DNA of 64,000 nucleotides from 2-02-FULL-55-14 sp964534125 (lineage in GTDB: Bacteria > Bacteroidota > Ignavibacteria > UBA10030): the NCBI GenBank assembly GCA_964534125.1, contig CAZHOJ010000005.1, forward strand, positions 186,001 through 250,000, read 5' to 3'. The translations under genes were made by a program, and so were the position numbers. Shown here piece by piece: positions 16,928-25,361 of the stretch (positions within the stretch are counted from its first letter, which is position 1; the number at the start of each line of letters is the position of its first letter). The notes beneath the pieces were generated by a model that was given only the letters and a program-made list of their open reading frames with translations, did no database searches and was not told where the DNA came from.

Positions 16928-19348
16928 TCAGGATCGCAGTTCTGCCTCGTGTTCCCGGCTGACCCGATCTATGATTCCGCGTACACGTGCATCGACGTCG
17001 CTGTCCTTCAGCGTACCCTCCGCGGACCGGAACACGAGCGCATACGCCATGCTCTTCTTCCCGGCTCCGACCTGTTCCCCTGTGTAGGTGTCGAACAGCG
17101 AGATCGATTCCAGGAGCGGTCCAGCAGCTTCCCGTATGGTTCCCTCAAGCGACGCGTTCGACACACCGACTGGGACGACGAACGCCAGGTCCCTTTGGAC
17201 GGATGGATACCGCGGCAATGGTGAATACTGCCTGTCAATCCGCAGACCGTCCCCCAGCATCCCCAGGGTCAGCTCGCACACATACACGGGTGCTTCGACA
17301 TCTGCACGCGCGGCGACGTCAGGACGGATTTCCCCGAGCGTCCCCACGGCTTGTCCATTGATTTCAATGGACATCGCCTGCTCAGTTAAAGCTTTGCGGG
17401 CATCATAAGGAATAAACCTGTAGTTGTCAAGGTGAAGCCGTCTGAGCAGGGCTTCGACGTCCCCCTTGATGTCCAACAGGTCGATTCCGGGGGGGACTCC
17501 ATCGAACGCGGCCGGAGAACGCTGGCCCGTTTGCACGATCATCAGCCGTTCTTCTTCCTGGTAATCATCCCTCTCCGTCGTACTTCCCCCCTCCCGCAGC
17601 GAAAAAACGGTTCCCACTTCGAAGAGCCGCAGGGTTTGCCGGGACCGGTGAAGGTTCAGGCGAACGACCTCGAGGCCCTCAGGTATCAACGAAGGGCGAA
17701 GCGCCTGCATTTCGGCGCTGACAGGATTCAGGACCCTGATCGGAGTCTCTGACATGAGCGCTGCGACTTCGGCTTTTTGGAGGGAAAGCGTCATGATCTC
17801 ATTGTAGCCGAATCCGACCATGACGGTCCGGACCACATCCGAGAGCTTTGCCTCGCCTGCCCGCGTCGAGAAGTCGATCGCTGCTTTCGTCCTGGTCTCA
17901 ATGTTATCGTAGCCGTGGATCCGGGCGATCTCCTCGACAATGTCGATCTCCTGCCCGATGTCCATCCGGAAGCTCGGTGGAACGACATGCATGGTCCCCG
18001 TTTTGTCCGGTTCCACTGTGCATCCGAGACGCGTGAGGTACGAGGCCATCACGTCCCCCGGAATGTCGGTCCCGAGGATCTCGTTGGCGCGCGCGACACG
18101 AAGGGCAAGACGGGCCGGAGAGTGCTTCTCCGGATACACATCGAGGATGCCTTTGTGGACCACGCCACCGGCAATCTCCTGGAGGAGCGCTGCAGCTCTG
18201 TCGGCTGCACGGGCGGGAAGTTCGCGGTCCACGCCCCGCTCGAAACGGTACGATGCTTCTGTGGACAATCCGAACGCGCGTGCGGTCCTGCGGATGCTCG
18301 ACGGATGGAAGGAGGCGCTCTCGATCAGCACCCGGCTCGTCGAGCCGCTGATCTCCGAGTTCTCTCCGCCCATGACACCGCCCACGGCCACCGGCCGCTC
18401 GGCGTCGCAGATCATGATCGTGTCAGGAGTGAGGTCCCGCTTCTTCCCATCGAGCGTCGTGAACGTTCGATCGGCGCCTGCCCGCCGGACGATGATCTTC
18501 TGGCCCCGGACCGTGTCGAGGTCGAACGCATGGAGAGGCTGGCCCAGTTCAAGCATCACGTAGTTCGTCACATCCACGATCACATTCAGCGGACGCATCC
18601 CCACCGCACGGAGCCGGTCCTGGAGCCATGACGGGGATTCGCTCACCGTGATGTCCGAGACGATCCTCGCGCTGTACCGCGGACACAGGTCAGGGTCCGC
18701 TATCTCGATGGCCGCTGCCTTCGATGCGTCAGGCCCGTTCTCGTTCAGAGACACAGACGGATACCTGACCGTCCCCCCCGTCAGCGCGGCGATGTCACGC
18801 GCAATACCGACATGGCTGAGACAATCAGCGCGGTTCGGCGTGATAGCGACCTCGAGGATCACATCATCCGCATGAAGAACCTCTGACATCGGGCGGCCGA
18901 CCGGGGCATCATCCGCGAGGACCATGATGCCGTCCCCGTCGTCCCCAAGCCCAAGCTCCTTCTCCGAACAGATCATCCCATGCGATTCGACACCCCGAAG
19001 CTTCACCCTGCCGAGAACGAACGGCTTTCCATCGGGATCGTGCTGGTCATGCGGGATGGTCGCACCGACGAGGCCGACGATGACCTTCTGCCCCGGGGCG
19101 ACGTTCGGAGCGCCACACACTATCTGAAGGGTCTCCGTGCCGACATCGACCGAGCACACCGAAAGCCGGTCCGCCTTCGGGTGCTTGTCGCTCGTCTTCA
19201 CATGCCCGATGACAAAGCCACGGTAGAGTTCGGCCTGATCCTCAACGCCCTCGACCTCGAGTCCGGCAGCGGTGAGCCGTCCTGCCAGCTCTTCGACGGT
19301 CCACGGGATATCGACGTACTCACGAAGCCAGTTCAGTGAGACCTTCAC
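16928..19348 (-). CDS. pheT: Phenylalanyl-tRNA synthetase beta subunit
   Basis: 806 aa, the full bacterial form. It begins MKVSLNWLREYVDIPW. The tRNA-binding (OB) domain spans about 39-155, the B3/B4 editing domain about 210-390 (with PHAFDLDTV region), B5 about 400-475, the catalytic-like core to about 700, and the ferredoxin-fold anticodon-binding domain (about 710-806, starting near YPSVQRDLAFVV). It pairs with PheS, 65 nt upstream, as an alpha2beta2 enzyme charging tRNA-Phe. Confidence 0.97.
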   Translation of the reverse strand: MKVSLNWLREYVDIPWTVEELAGRLTAAGLEVEGVEDQAELYRGFVIGHVKTSDKHPKADRLSVCSVDVGTETLQIVCGAPNVAPGQKVIVGLVGATIPHDQHDPDGKPFVLGRVKLRGVESHGMICSEKELGLGDDGDGIMVLADDAPVGRPMSEVLHADDVILEVAITPNRADCLSHVGIARDIAALTGGTVRYPSVSLNENGPDASKAAAIEIADPDLCPRYSARIVSDITVSESPSWLQDRLRAVGMRPLNVIVDVTNYVMLELGQPLHAFDLDTVRGQKIIVRRAGADRTFTTLDGKKRDLTPDTIMICDAERPVAVGGVMGGENSEISGSTSRVLIESASFHPSSIRRTARAFGLSTEASYRFERGVDRELPARAADRAAALLQEIAGGVVHKGILDVYPEKHSPARLALRVARANEILGTDIPGDVMASYLTRLGCTVEPDKTGTMHVVPPSFRMDIGQEIDIVEEIARIHGYDNIETRTKAAIDFSTRAGEAKLSDVVRTVMVGFGYNEIMTLSLQKAEVAALMSETPIRVLNPVSAEMQALRPSLIPEGLEVVRLNLHRSRQTLRLFEVGTVFSLREGGSTTERDDYQEEERLMIVQTGQRSPAAFDGVPPGIDLLDIKGDVEALLRRLHLDNYRFIPYDARKALTEQAMSIEINGQAVGTLGEIRPDVAARADVEAPVYVCELTLGMLGDGLRIDRQYSPLPRYPSVQRDLAFVVPVGVSNASLEGTIREAAGPLLESISLFDTYTGEQVGAGKKSMAYALVFRSAEGTLKDSDVDARVRGIIDRVSREHEAELRS

Positions 19349-19413
19349 GCGTCGCCCTTTCCAACGGCCTTCATGCTCTTCTCTGTCAGCATTCTATCAG
19401 TGTGCAGTGTCGG

Positions 19414-20427
19414 TCAGAATTGTTCAAGAAAGCGGACATCATTCTCATAGAGGAGGCGGATATCATCGATGCCATGCTTCAGCATGACGGTCCGCTCGAC
19501 CCCGAACCCGAAGGCATACCCCGTCACCTCGTCCGGGTCGTACCCGACGCGGCGGAGGATGTTCGGATGGACCATACCCGACCCGACGATCTCGAGCCAA
19601 CCGGATTTCTTGCAGACCCGGCAGCCCTTGCCGGAGCACAGGTAGCATGTGATATCCATCTCTGCGCTCGGCTCCGTGAAGGGGAAGTACGAAGCCCGGA
19701 ACCTGTATTTAATGGAACTTCCGTAGTATTGCCTGGCGAAGGAGACGAGCGTCCCCTTCAGCTCTGCGAAGGTCACCCCCTTGTCCACATAGATCCCGTC
19801 GACCTGATGGAAATGTACATGGCTTCGGGCGCTTATGGCCTCGTTCCGGTAGACCTTTCCGGGCATGATCGCGCGTATGGGGGGTTTTGTCCTCTCCATG
19901 ATGCGGATCTGCACAGGGGTCGTGTGGGTGCGGAGCATGATCCCCTGGTGGAGGAAGAAGGTATCCTGCATATCCCGCGCGGGGTGGTCTGCCGGGAAGT
20001 TCAGCGCTTCGAAATTGTAGTAGTCAGACTCGATCTCGGGGCCTTCGACGACGGAGAATCCCATGCCAACGAAAATTGCCTTGAACTCGTTCAGCGTGCG
20101 GGTAATGAGGTGTTCGGTCCCGAGGAATCTCGGCCGTCCGGGAAGCGTACGGTCGAAGCCGGCGCCCGCATCGCCTGCGGAGCCGAAGCGTGCCGATGCG
20201 CTGTCGAAGAGATCCTGCACCGCACGCCGCAGTTCATTCAGTTCTTTTCCGCGGGCCGGTTTCTCTGCGACGGGGACGTCCTTGAGGAGCTCGAACAGCT
20301 GCGCGACGGCTCCTTTCCGGGAGAGAAAGGCAAGCCGGAACTGTTCAAGGTCAGGGGCAGATGAGATGCTTCCGGCCTGGGACCGGGCCCGCGAGAGGAC
20401 GGATGCGATGGATTCAGTGAGGGTCAT
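19414..20427 (-). CDS. pheS: Phenylalanyl-tRNA synthetase alpha subunit
   Basis: 337 aa from the ATG at 20427, which has AGGA 7 nt upstream; the longer frame adds 18 unconserved residues. The N-terminal coiled arm is followed by the class II core with motif 2 (FRNEAISARSHVHFHQ) and motif 3 (GYAFGFGVERTVML). A small cysteine cluster, CYLCSGKGCRVC, before the GSGMVHPNIL motif is the usual zinc knuckle of this subfamily. It is the catalytic subunit, in the thrS-infC-rpmI-rplT-pheS-pheT operon. Confidence 0.96.
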   Translation of the reverse strand: MTLTESIASVLSRARSQAGSISSAPDLEQFRLAFLSRKGAVAQLFELLKDVPVAEKPARGKELNELRRAVQDLFDSASARFGSAGDAGAGFDRTLPGRPRFLGTEHLITRTLNEFKAIFVGMGFSVVEGPEIESDYYNFEALNFPADHPARDMQDTFFLHQGIMLRTHTTPVQIRIMERTKPPIRAIMPGKVYRNEAISARSHVHFHQVDGIYVDKGVTFAELKGTLVSFARQYYGSSIKYRFRASYFPFTEPSAEMDITCYLCSGKGCRVCKKSGWLEIVGSGMVHPNILRRVGYDPDEVTGYAFGFGVERTVMLKHGIDDIRLLYENDVRFLEQF

Positions 20428-20502
20428 GATGTTCCTGCGGGTGACGCCGCATGTGGAGCGGCGCGATGCGGCCGGGCGCACTGAACGCCGACCGCGGATC
20501 CT

Positions 20503-20534
20503 TCAACCCTGCGATCGGGACGACCGCAGGGTCG
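20503..20534 (-). other. Hairpin between rplT and pheS
   Basis: ACCCTGCG and CGCAGGGT form an 8-bp stem with a loop of about 11 nt, in the 129-nt gap between rplT and pheS. No T-run follows, so it is not a simple terminator. It may be an mRNA processing or protein-binding site within the operon; that is inference. Confidence 0.35.
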
Positions 20535-20556
20535 GAGAGAACGGGATGCGTTCCGC

Positions 20557-20904
20557 TCAGGCGGACGCGAACTTCACGACTTCAGCGAAGGCCTTGGGGT
20601 GGTTCGCCGCGAGGTCAGCAAGCACCTTGCGGTTCAGGTCCACCTGCTTCTTCGAGAGGCCGGCAATCAGACGAGAGTACGTCGTGCCGTGGACCCGTGC
20701 ACCTGCGTTGATGCGGGCGATCCAGAGTCCACGCATCTCGCGCTTCTTCGCGCGACGATGCTTATAGGCATGGGTCTCGGCCTTGTCGACGGCATTTTTT
20801 GCGACCGTATAGACCTTGCTGCGGGCGCCCCAATAGCCCTTCGCTTTTGCGAGGACCTTCTTCCGGCGATGGTGGGACGCTACCGAGTTCTGTGAACGTG
20901 GCAT
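20557..20904 (-). CDS. rplT: 50S ribosomal protein L20
   Basis: 115 aa. It begins MPRSQNSVASHHRRKKVLAK and shows the typical AKGYWGARSKVYTVAKNAV and LWIARINAGARVHGTTYS motifs. It binds 23S rRNA early in assembly of the large subunit, and in many bacteria L20 also represses its own operon by binding the leader mRNA. It lies 18 nt after rpmI. Complete and ordinary. Confidence 0.97.
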   Translation of the reverse strand: MPRSQNSVASHHRRKKVLAKAKGYWGARSKVYTVAKNAVDKAETHAYKHRRAKKREMRGLWIARINAGARVHGTTYSRLIAGLSKKQVDLNRKVLADLAANHPKAFAEVVKFASA

Positions 20905-20922
20905 AGCTCGATCTTCCTTTCG

Positions 20923-21117
20923 TTATGACAACAGCGCCCTGCGGACCTTCTTCTCTTCCGTCGTGTCGACGGTGGTCGGCCTCCGCAAATGGCGTTTACG
21001 TTTCGTGGATTTCGACGTCAGGATGTGACGTCGGAACGCCTTCCGGCGTTTCACTTTTCCCGTGGCAGTCACCTTGAATGACTTCACCGCGGAGCGCCTG
21101 CTCTTCATCTTCGGCAT
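20923..21117 (-). CDS. rpmI: 50S ribosomal protein L35
   Basis: 64 aa, highly basic. It starts MPKMKSRRSAVKSFKVTATG and continues with KVKRRKAFRRHILTSKSTKR, the standard L35 pattern. It is a structural component of the large subunit. It begins 1 nt after the infC stop and is followed by rplT, the conserved infC-rpmI-rplT order. Confidence 0.97.
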   Translation of the reverse strand: MPKMKSRRSAVKSFKVTATGKVKRRKAFRRHILTSKSTKRKRHLRRPTTVDTTEEKKVRRALLS

Positions 21118-21118
21118 A

Positions 21119-21685
21119 TCATGACCCTTTCGGAGATTCCTGCTTCGTGTTCTCTTTTTCTGTCTTCTTCTTCGTCCTGTCGGCTGAGTAGACGCACACC
21201 ATCTGACGCCCTTCCATCTTCGCCTCCATCTCCACCTTCGCGATGTCTGACAGACGTTCTGTGAAACGGTTCAGCAGTTCCCGCCCATGGTCCTGATAGG
21301 TGATCTGGCGTCCGCGGAAGACGACGGTCGCCTTCACCTTATGACCCTGTTCGATGAATTCCCGTGCATGCCTCGTCTTGAACTCGAAGTCATGCGTATC
21401 GGTCGTCGGGTGGAAGCGGATCTCTTTCACCAGCGTGGTATGCTGATGCTTCTTCTGGAGCTTCTCCCGCTTCGATTGCTCGTACCGGTACTTGCCAAAA
21501 TCCATGATCTTGCAGACCGGCGGACTGGCCTTCGGCACGATCTCGATGAGATCCATTCCTTTGTCCTGGGCCAGCCTGATCGCTTCAGATGTCAGATAGA
21601 TGCCCAGCTGCTGGCCGTCGTCATCGATGACGCGGACCTGCTGCACGCGGATCTCGCTGTTTACGCGAGCTCTGTCTTGCTTGAT
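21119..21685 (-). CDS. infC: Translation initiation factor IF-3, AUC start
   Basis: 188 aa from an ATC codon at 21685-21683, inside the 3' end of thrS. A first ATG/GTG-type start would be the GTG at 21646, which cuts off the conserved N-terminal motif RARVNSEIRVQQVRVID. Upstream in frame the ATC is preceded by a perfect AGGAGG (21693-21698) with a 7-nt spacer, and no ATG, GTG or TTG lies between. The body is normal IF-3: the N-domain with LTSEAIRLAQDKGMDL, then the linker and C-domain with FRGRQITYQDHG. IF-3 rejects non-canonical starts, so a rare start permits autoregulation. Confidence 0.88.
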   Translation of the reverse strand: MKQDRARVNSEIRVQQVRVIDDDGQQLGIYLTSEAIRLAQDKGMDLIEIVPKASPPVCKIMDFGKYRYEQSKREKLQKKHQHTTLVKEIRFHPTTDTHDFEFKTRHAREFIEQGHKVKATVVFRGRQITYQDHGRELLNRFTERLSDIAKVEMEAKMEGRQMVCVYSADRTKKKTEKENTKQESPKGS

Positions 21686-23640
21686 GTCAGTGCCTCCTGA
21701 TACGTGAGTGCTTTGGTTCTGACCAGGTCGAGGATCGTGTCCCTCATTGTGCCTGCCGGGATACTCCCCTGGTCACCTTTCTTGTGAATGCGGACGGACA
21801 AGGCTTTGGACGCCATCTCCTTCTCTCCTACGACGAGCATGAAGGGTATCTTCTTCGTTTCCCATTCACGGATCTTATAGCCGATCTTCTCGTTCCGGTC
21901 GTCCAGTTCGACGCGGATACCGGCGTTCCTGAATTCCTCGGCAGTCTGCCGGGCGTATTCGGCCGAACGGTCGGTCACGGTCATGATCACCGCCTGGACC
22001 GGCGCGAGCCAGAGGGGAAACTCACCCGCAAAATGCTCGATGAGGACCCCCATGAAACGTTCCATCGAGCCGAAGGGCGCACGGTGAATGACCACCGGAC
22101 GATGTTTCTGACCGTCGCTCCCCGTATACTCGAGCTGAAAACGCTCCGGCATCACGTAGTCCACCTGGACCGTCCCCAGTTGCCATGTCCTGCCCAGCGA
22201 ATCCCGGACCATAAAGTCGATCTTGGGGCCATAGAATGCCGCTTCGCCGACGCCGACGTAGTAGTCGAGCTTCATTTTGTCCGCGGCCTCCTGGATGTCC
22301 TTCTGCGACCGCTCCCACAGCTCGTCTGCACCGCCGTACTTGTCCTTCTTCGCCGGGTCCCTGAACGACAACCGGGTCTTGAAGTCTGACATGCCGAGCG
22401 TGCGGAACACCAACTGGATGAGGTCTATGACATCGCACAGCTCATCCTTCAGCTGGTCCTGCCGTACGAACATATGCGCATCATCCACGGTGAAAGCACG
22501 GACGCGGATGAGGCCGTTCAGTTCGCCCGACTGCTCATAGCGATAGACCGTTCCGAACTCGGCCAACCGGATGGGAAGGTCCCGGTAAGACCTCGGTCTG
22601 TTCGCGTAGATCTGGAAATGATGCGGGCAGTTCATCGGCTTGAGGAGGTACTCCTCATCGTCGACCTTCACCGGCGTGAACTGGCTTTCCTTGTAGTACG
22701 GATAATGTCCGCTCGTCCTGTACAGGTCCAGATTGCCGATATGCGGCGTCATGACAGCCTGATATCCCCGCTTCCGCTGCTCATCGCGCAGGAATGTCTC
22801 GAGCGATTCCCGTACGATGGTGCCCTTGGGCAGCCACAGCGGCAATCCGCCTCCAACTTTCGGGGTCAGCGCAAAAAGCTCTAGTTCCTGTCCCAGTTTC
22901 CGGTGGTCCCGGCGTTTCGCTTCCTCGAGCCGGAACAGATGCTCGTCCAGCTCCTTCTGCGTCGGGAACGTGACGCCGTAGATGCGCTGCAGCATCTTGT
23001 TCTTCTCGTTCCCCCGCCAGTATGCTCCGGCCACGCTCAGGAGCTTGATGGCCTTGATCTTGCCGGTCGATGGGATATGCGGCCCGTAGCACAGGTCCGT
23101 GAAGTTCCCCTGGTGGTAGAACGAGATCGTCTCCCCCTTCAGATCCTGCAGCAGTTCGAGCTTGTACGGGTCGTTCTTCTTCGTGAAGTACGCCACCGCT
23201 TCGTCCCAGTCCTTCTCTTCTCTCACGTACGTCGCATCGGCCTTCGTGAGGTCGCGCATCCGGTCCTCAATGTGACCGAGATCTTCGGAGGTCAGCGAAT
23301 GGTCCCCCATGTCGAGGTCGTAGTAGAAGCCATTCTCGATCGGGGGACCGATGCCGAACTTCGTGCCGGGAAAGAGCGCTTCGATGGCCTCGGCCATCAG
23401 ATGGGCCGACGAATGCCAGTATGCATACTTGCCGCCGTCATCCTCCCACTTCAGGATGCGCACAGTCGCATCGACAGGGATGGCACGCGCAAGGTCCCAT
23501 ACCTCACCGTTGACCTCGACGGCGAGCGCATGCCGCTGGAGGCCCTTGCTGATGTCGCCCGCAATGTCCCACCCCGTGATCCCTTTCGGGGCCGTTCGGG
23601 TGGTTCCATCGGGGAGGGTGATGGTGATGGAATCGCTCAT
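21661..23640 (-). CDS. thrS: Threonyl-tRNA synthetase
   Basis: 659 aa with the full bacterial architecture: TGS domain (about 1-65), editing domain with HSSAHLMAEAIEALFPG (about 75), class II core with zinc ligands in MNCPHHFQIY and the later His, and the C-terminal anticodon domain after HFAGEFPLWLAPVQ. It charges tRNA-Thr and clears Ser-tRNA. Its last 25 nt overlap infC. No Shine-Dalgarno precedes the ATG; instead a terminator-like hairpin and T-run end about 20 nt before it, pointing to leader-based control. Confidence 0.96.
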   Translation of the reverse strand: MSDSITITLPDGTTRTAPKGITGWDIAGDISKGLQRHALAVEVNGEVWDLARAIPVDATVRILKWEDDGGKYAYWHSSAHLMAEAIEALFPGTKFGIGPPIENGFYYDLDMGDHSLTSEDLGHIEDRMRDLTKADATYVREEKDWDEAVAYFTKKNDPYKLELLQDLKGETISFYHQGNFTDLCYGPHIPSTGKIKAIKLLSVAGAYWRGNEKNKMLQRIYGVTFPTQKELDEHLFRLEEAKRRDHRKLGQELELFALTPKVGGGLPLWLPKGTIVRESLETFLRDEQRKRGYQAVMTPHIGNLDLYRTSGHYPYYKESQFTPVKVDDEEYLLKPMNCPHHFQIYANRPRSYRDLPIRLAEFGTVYRYEQSGELNGLIRVRAFTVDDAHMFVRQDQLKDELCDVIDLIQLVFRTLGMSDFKTRLSFRDPAKKDKYGGADELWERSQKDIQEAADKMKLDYYVGVGEAAFYGPKIDFMVRDSLGRTWQLGTVQVDYVMPERFQLEYTGSDGQKHRPVVIHRAPFGSMERFMGVLIEHFAGEFPLWLAPVQAVIMTVTDRSAEYARQTAEEFRNAGIRVELDDRNEKIGYKIREWETKKIPFMLVVGEKEMASKALSVRIHKKGDQGSIPAGTMRDTILDLVRTKALTYQEALTSSKTELA

Positions 23641-23654
23641 GGATGAACAATCGG

Positions 23655-23681
23655 CAAAAAAAAATCGGAGGCTGCTCCGAT
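23655..23681 (-). terminator. Terminator/attenuator hairpin just upstream of thrS
   Basis: ATCGGAG and CTCCGAT (minus strand) form a 7-bp stem with a 4-nt loop, followed immediately by nine T. It ends only about 15 nt before the thrS ATG. It could end transcripts from the tRNA-Val side or act as an attenuator for the thrS-pheT operon. Its tightness to the start codon favours attenuation. Confidence 0.75.
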
Positions 23682-23942
23682 GTCCGTCAGATTTCCTGTG
23701 GGATACGCGACGTCATCAGATGCGTGCTCGCACCTCCTCTGGCTCGTGAACATTCAGCGATACGGCAGCAGACGCCGCGCCCCACGGGCGCGAGCGGCTG
23801 ACAAACATACCAGCCTTGCATGCTCTCATTCACTGGAAGCTTCCGCTTCCCGTTCCTGCGCGGTCGTCATCTAGCCCTGGTGAACGGCCCGCTCCCGGGA
23901 TCCCCCATCTTCTCCCTCGGAGCAGCAGTGCTGGAATTGTAG
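23682..23942 (-). other. thrS leader region without a gene
   Basis: This gap of about 260 nt lies between tRNA-Val and the thrS hairpin. It contains GC-rich palindromes, for example GCGCCC with GGGCGC around 23775-23790, and an AGGAGG with a GTG after it leading to a five-codon frame. No T-box specifier/antiterminator motif was recognised. It probably holds the operon promoter and leader RNA; no specific promoter can be named. Confidence 0.4.
23826..23870 (-). CDS. Possible 14-aa leader peptide in the thrS leader
   Basis: A 14-codon frame begins ATG ACG ACC, so it encodes MTTAQEREAEASSE with two threonine codons directly after the start. AGGG lies about 5 nt upstream. It sits about 150 nt before the terminator hairpin. 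Threonine-codon leader peptides control thr operons elsewhere, but two Thr codons and the long distance make this weak. Confidence 0.2.
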   Translation of the reverse strand: MTTAQEREAEASSE

Positions 23943-24016
<74 letters not shown>

Positions 24017-24093
24017 GACTAGTTAGGAAAAATAGCACAAATAAGAGGAAAAAACAACATGCGGGACCGCCGGATGTATCAGATCGGGCCTGC

Positions 24094-25068
24094 TTACCTG
24101 TGGTAGAAGTTCCGCTCCCAGGCATGGTTCCGGAGCTCCTCCTTCAGGCCCGCGGACAGTCTCCGGCCGTCGGAAACGCCTGTGTTGCGAAGCACGTTCC
24201 GAACCGTCCGCATCCCCGGGATGACCGTAGAAACAGCCTCATGAGACAACGTGAAACGAAGGGCCAGTTCTGCGATATCCTCTGCCTCACCGGAAAGCAG
24301 TGCCTCGAGGCGCTGCACGCGCTGCTGAACCTGCTGCTTCCTCTCGCCTGAAAAATAACGCGAACGGAAATCGTCGTCAGGGAAGGAGGTCTCGGGCGTG
24401 ATCCTGCCCGTCAATCCGCCTTCGTCCAGCGGCACCCGTATGATCACACCGATCCCATGCTCCTGACAATACGGGAAGAGGCTCCGCTCGGGGGCCTGGT
24501 CGAAGATGTTGTATATGACCTGGACCGTATCAATAAGCCCGGTGTCGAGCGTCCGCAGCACGTTCTCCGGCTGGTGGTCATTTATGGAGATGCCCCAGTG
24601 CCTGACCTTCCCCTCGGCCCGCAGTTCCTCAACGGGCCTCTTCCATTCGTCGATGTCATGCCAGGCGTCCGACCAGACATGGAATTGCATCAGGTCGAGT
24701 GCATCCATCCCCAGGTTCCTCAGGCTCGTCTCGGCACACTCGCGGATATGCGCCGCGGGGAAGGCCTCAGCGATCGGCGTCCCGTCTGCGGCAGGCCATC
24801 GCCGGTTGAGGGGCGGGACCTTCGACGCGACGAAGATCTCCTCCGTGCGTTCTTTTGTGACGTTCCCGATGAGCTGCTCGCTATGACCATCATTATACAC
24901 GAGGGCCGTGTCGATGAAGTTGACGCCTCTGTCGACCGCAGCATGCAACGCTTTCAGCGATTCGGCATCATCGGACCCGGACCACAGTCCGCCACCTATC
25001 CCCCAGGCACCGTACCCGATCTCCGAGATATTCATGCCAGTCCTGCCAAGAGTCCTGTATCTCATCAT
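24094..25068 (-). CDS. Aldo/keto reductase
   Basis: 324 aa, TIM-barrel AKR fold. It starts MMRYRTLGRTGMNISEIGYG, and the catalytic tetrad is visible as Asp/Tyr in FIDTALVYNDGHSE, Lys in IFVASK and His in MQFHVWSD. The NADPH-binding tail includes TVIPGMRTVRNV. It reduces carbonyl substrates; the specific one cannot be read. The gene overlaps a 78-codon gene by 4 nt upstream. Typical length and complete. Confidence 0.92.
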   Translation of the reverse strand: MMRYRTLGRTGMNISEIGYGAWGIGGGLWSGSDDAESLKALHAAVDRGVNFIDTALVYNDGHSEQLIGNVTKERTEEIFVASKVPPLNRRWPAADGTPIAEAFPAAHIRECAETSLRNLGMDALDLMQFHVWSDAWHDIDEWKRPVEELRAEGKVRHWGISINDHQPENVLRTLDTGLIDTVQVIYNIFDQAPERSLFPYCQEHGIGVIIRVPLDEGGLTGRITPETSFPDDDFRSRYFSGERKQQVQQRVQRLEALLSGEAEDIAELALRFTLSHEAVSTVIPGMRTVRNVLRNTGVSDGRRLSAGLKEELRNHAWERNFYHR

Positions 25069-25301
25069 TTTTTCCCTTCCGATCGCATCTTTTTCCAGAG
25101 GTCCTCAAGCTCCTGTTTCGAGCGCCTCGGCTTGTAGGTGTCATGCAGTTTCTGAAGCTGAGCGACAGCAAAACTGTCAAGGTCCTCATCATCCTTGTGC
25201 CGGGAAAGCAATTGGCCGAAGATCTCCTTGTCCTTCCCTTTGATGGCATACTCGACCCGCACCAGGTCATCGAAGAGACGGGTCTGTTCAGCTTTTGTCA
25301 T
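25065..25301 (-). CDS. Small hypothetical protein
   Basis: 78 aa, charged and helical, starting MTKAEQTRLFDDLVRVEYAI and ending KKMRSEGKK. No domain was recognised. Its stop overlaps the ATG of the aldo/keto reductase by 4 nt (ATGA), which supports it being a translated gene coupled to the reductase. No signal peptide or membrane segment is present. Function unknown. Confidence 0.6.
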   Translation of the reverse strand: MTKAEQTRLFDDLVRVEYAIKGKDKEIFGQLLSRHKDDEDLDSFAVAQLQKLHDTYKPRRSKQELEDLWKKMRSEGKK

Positions 25302-25361
25302 AGCCTGTTCCTCCCTGTCATCATATCCGAAGGCTGCGGATGAGGATCTATCTTCCCCGCT

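Noticed and set aside
23682..23942. T-box leader for thrS
   Set aside because: No T-box sequence or specifier-loop motif was found; only a terminator hairpin is visible.
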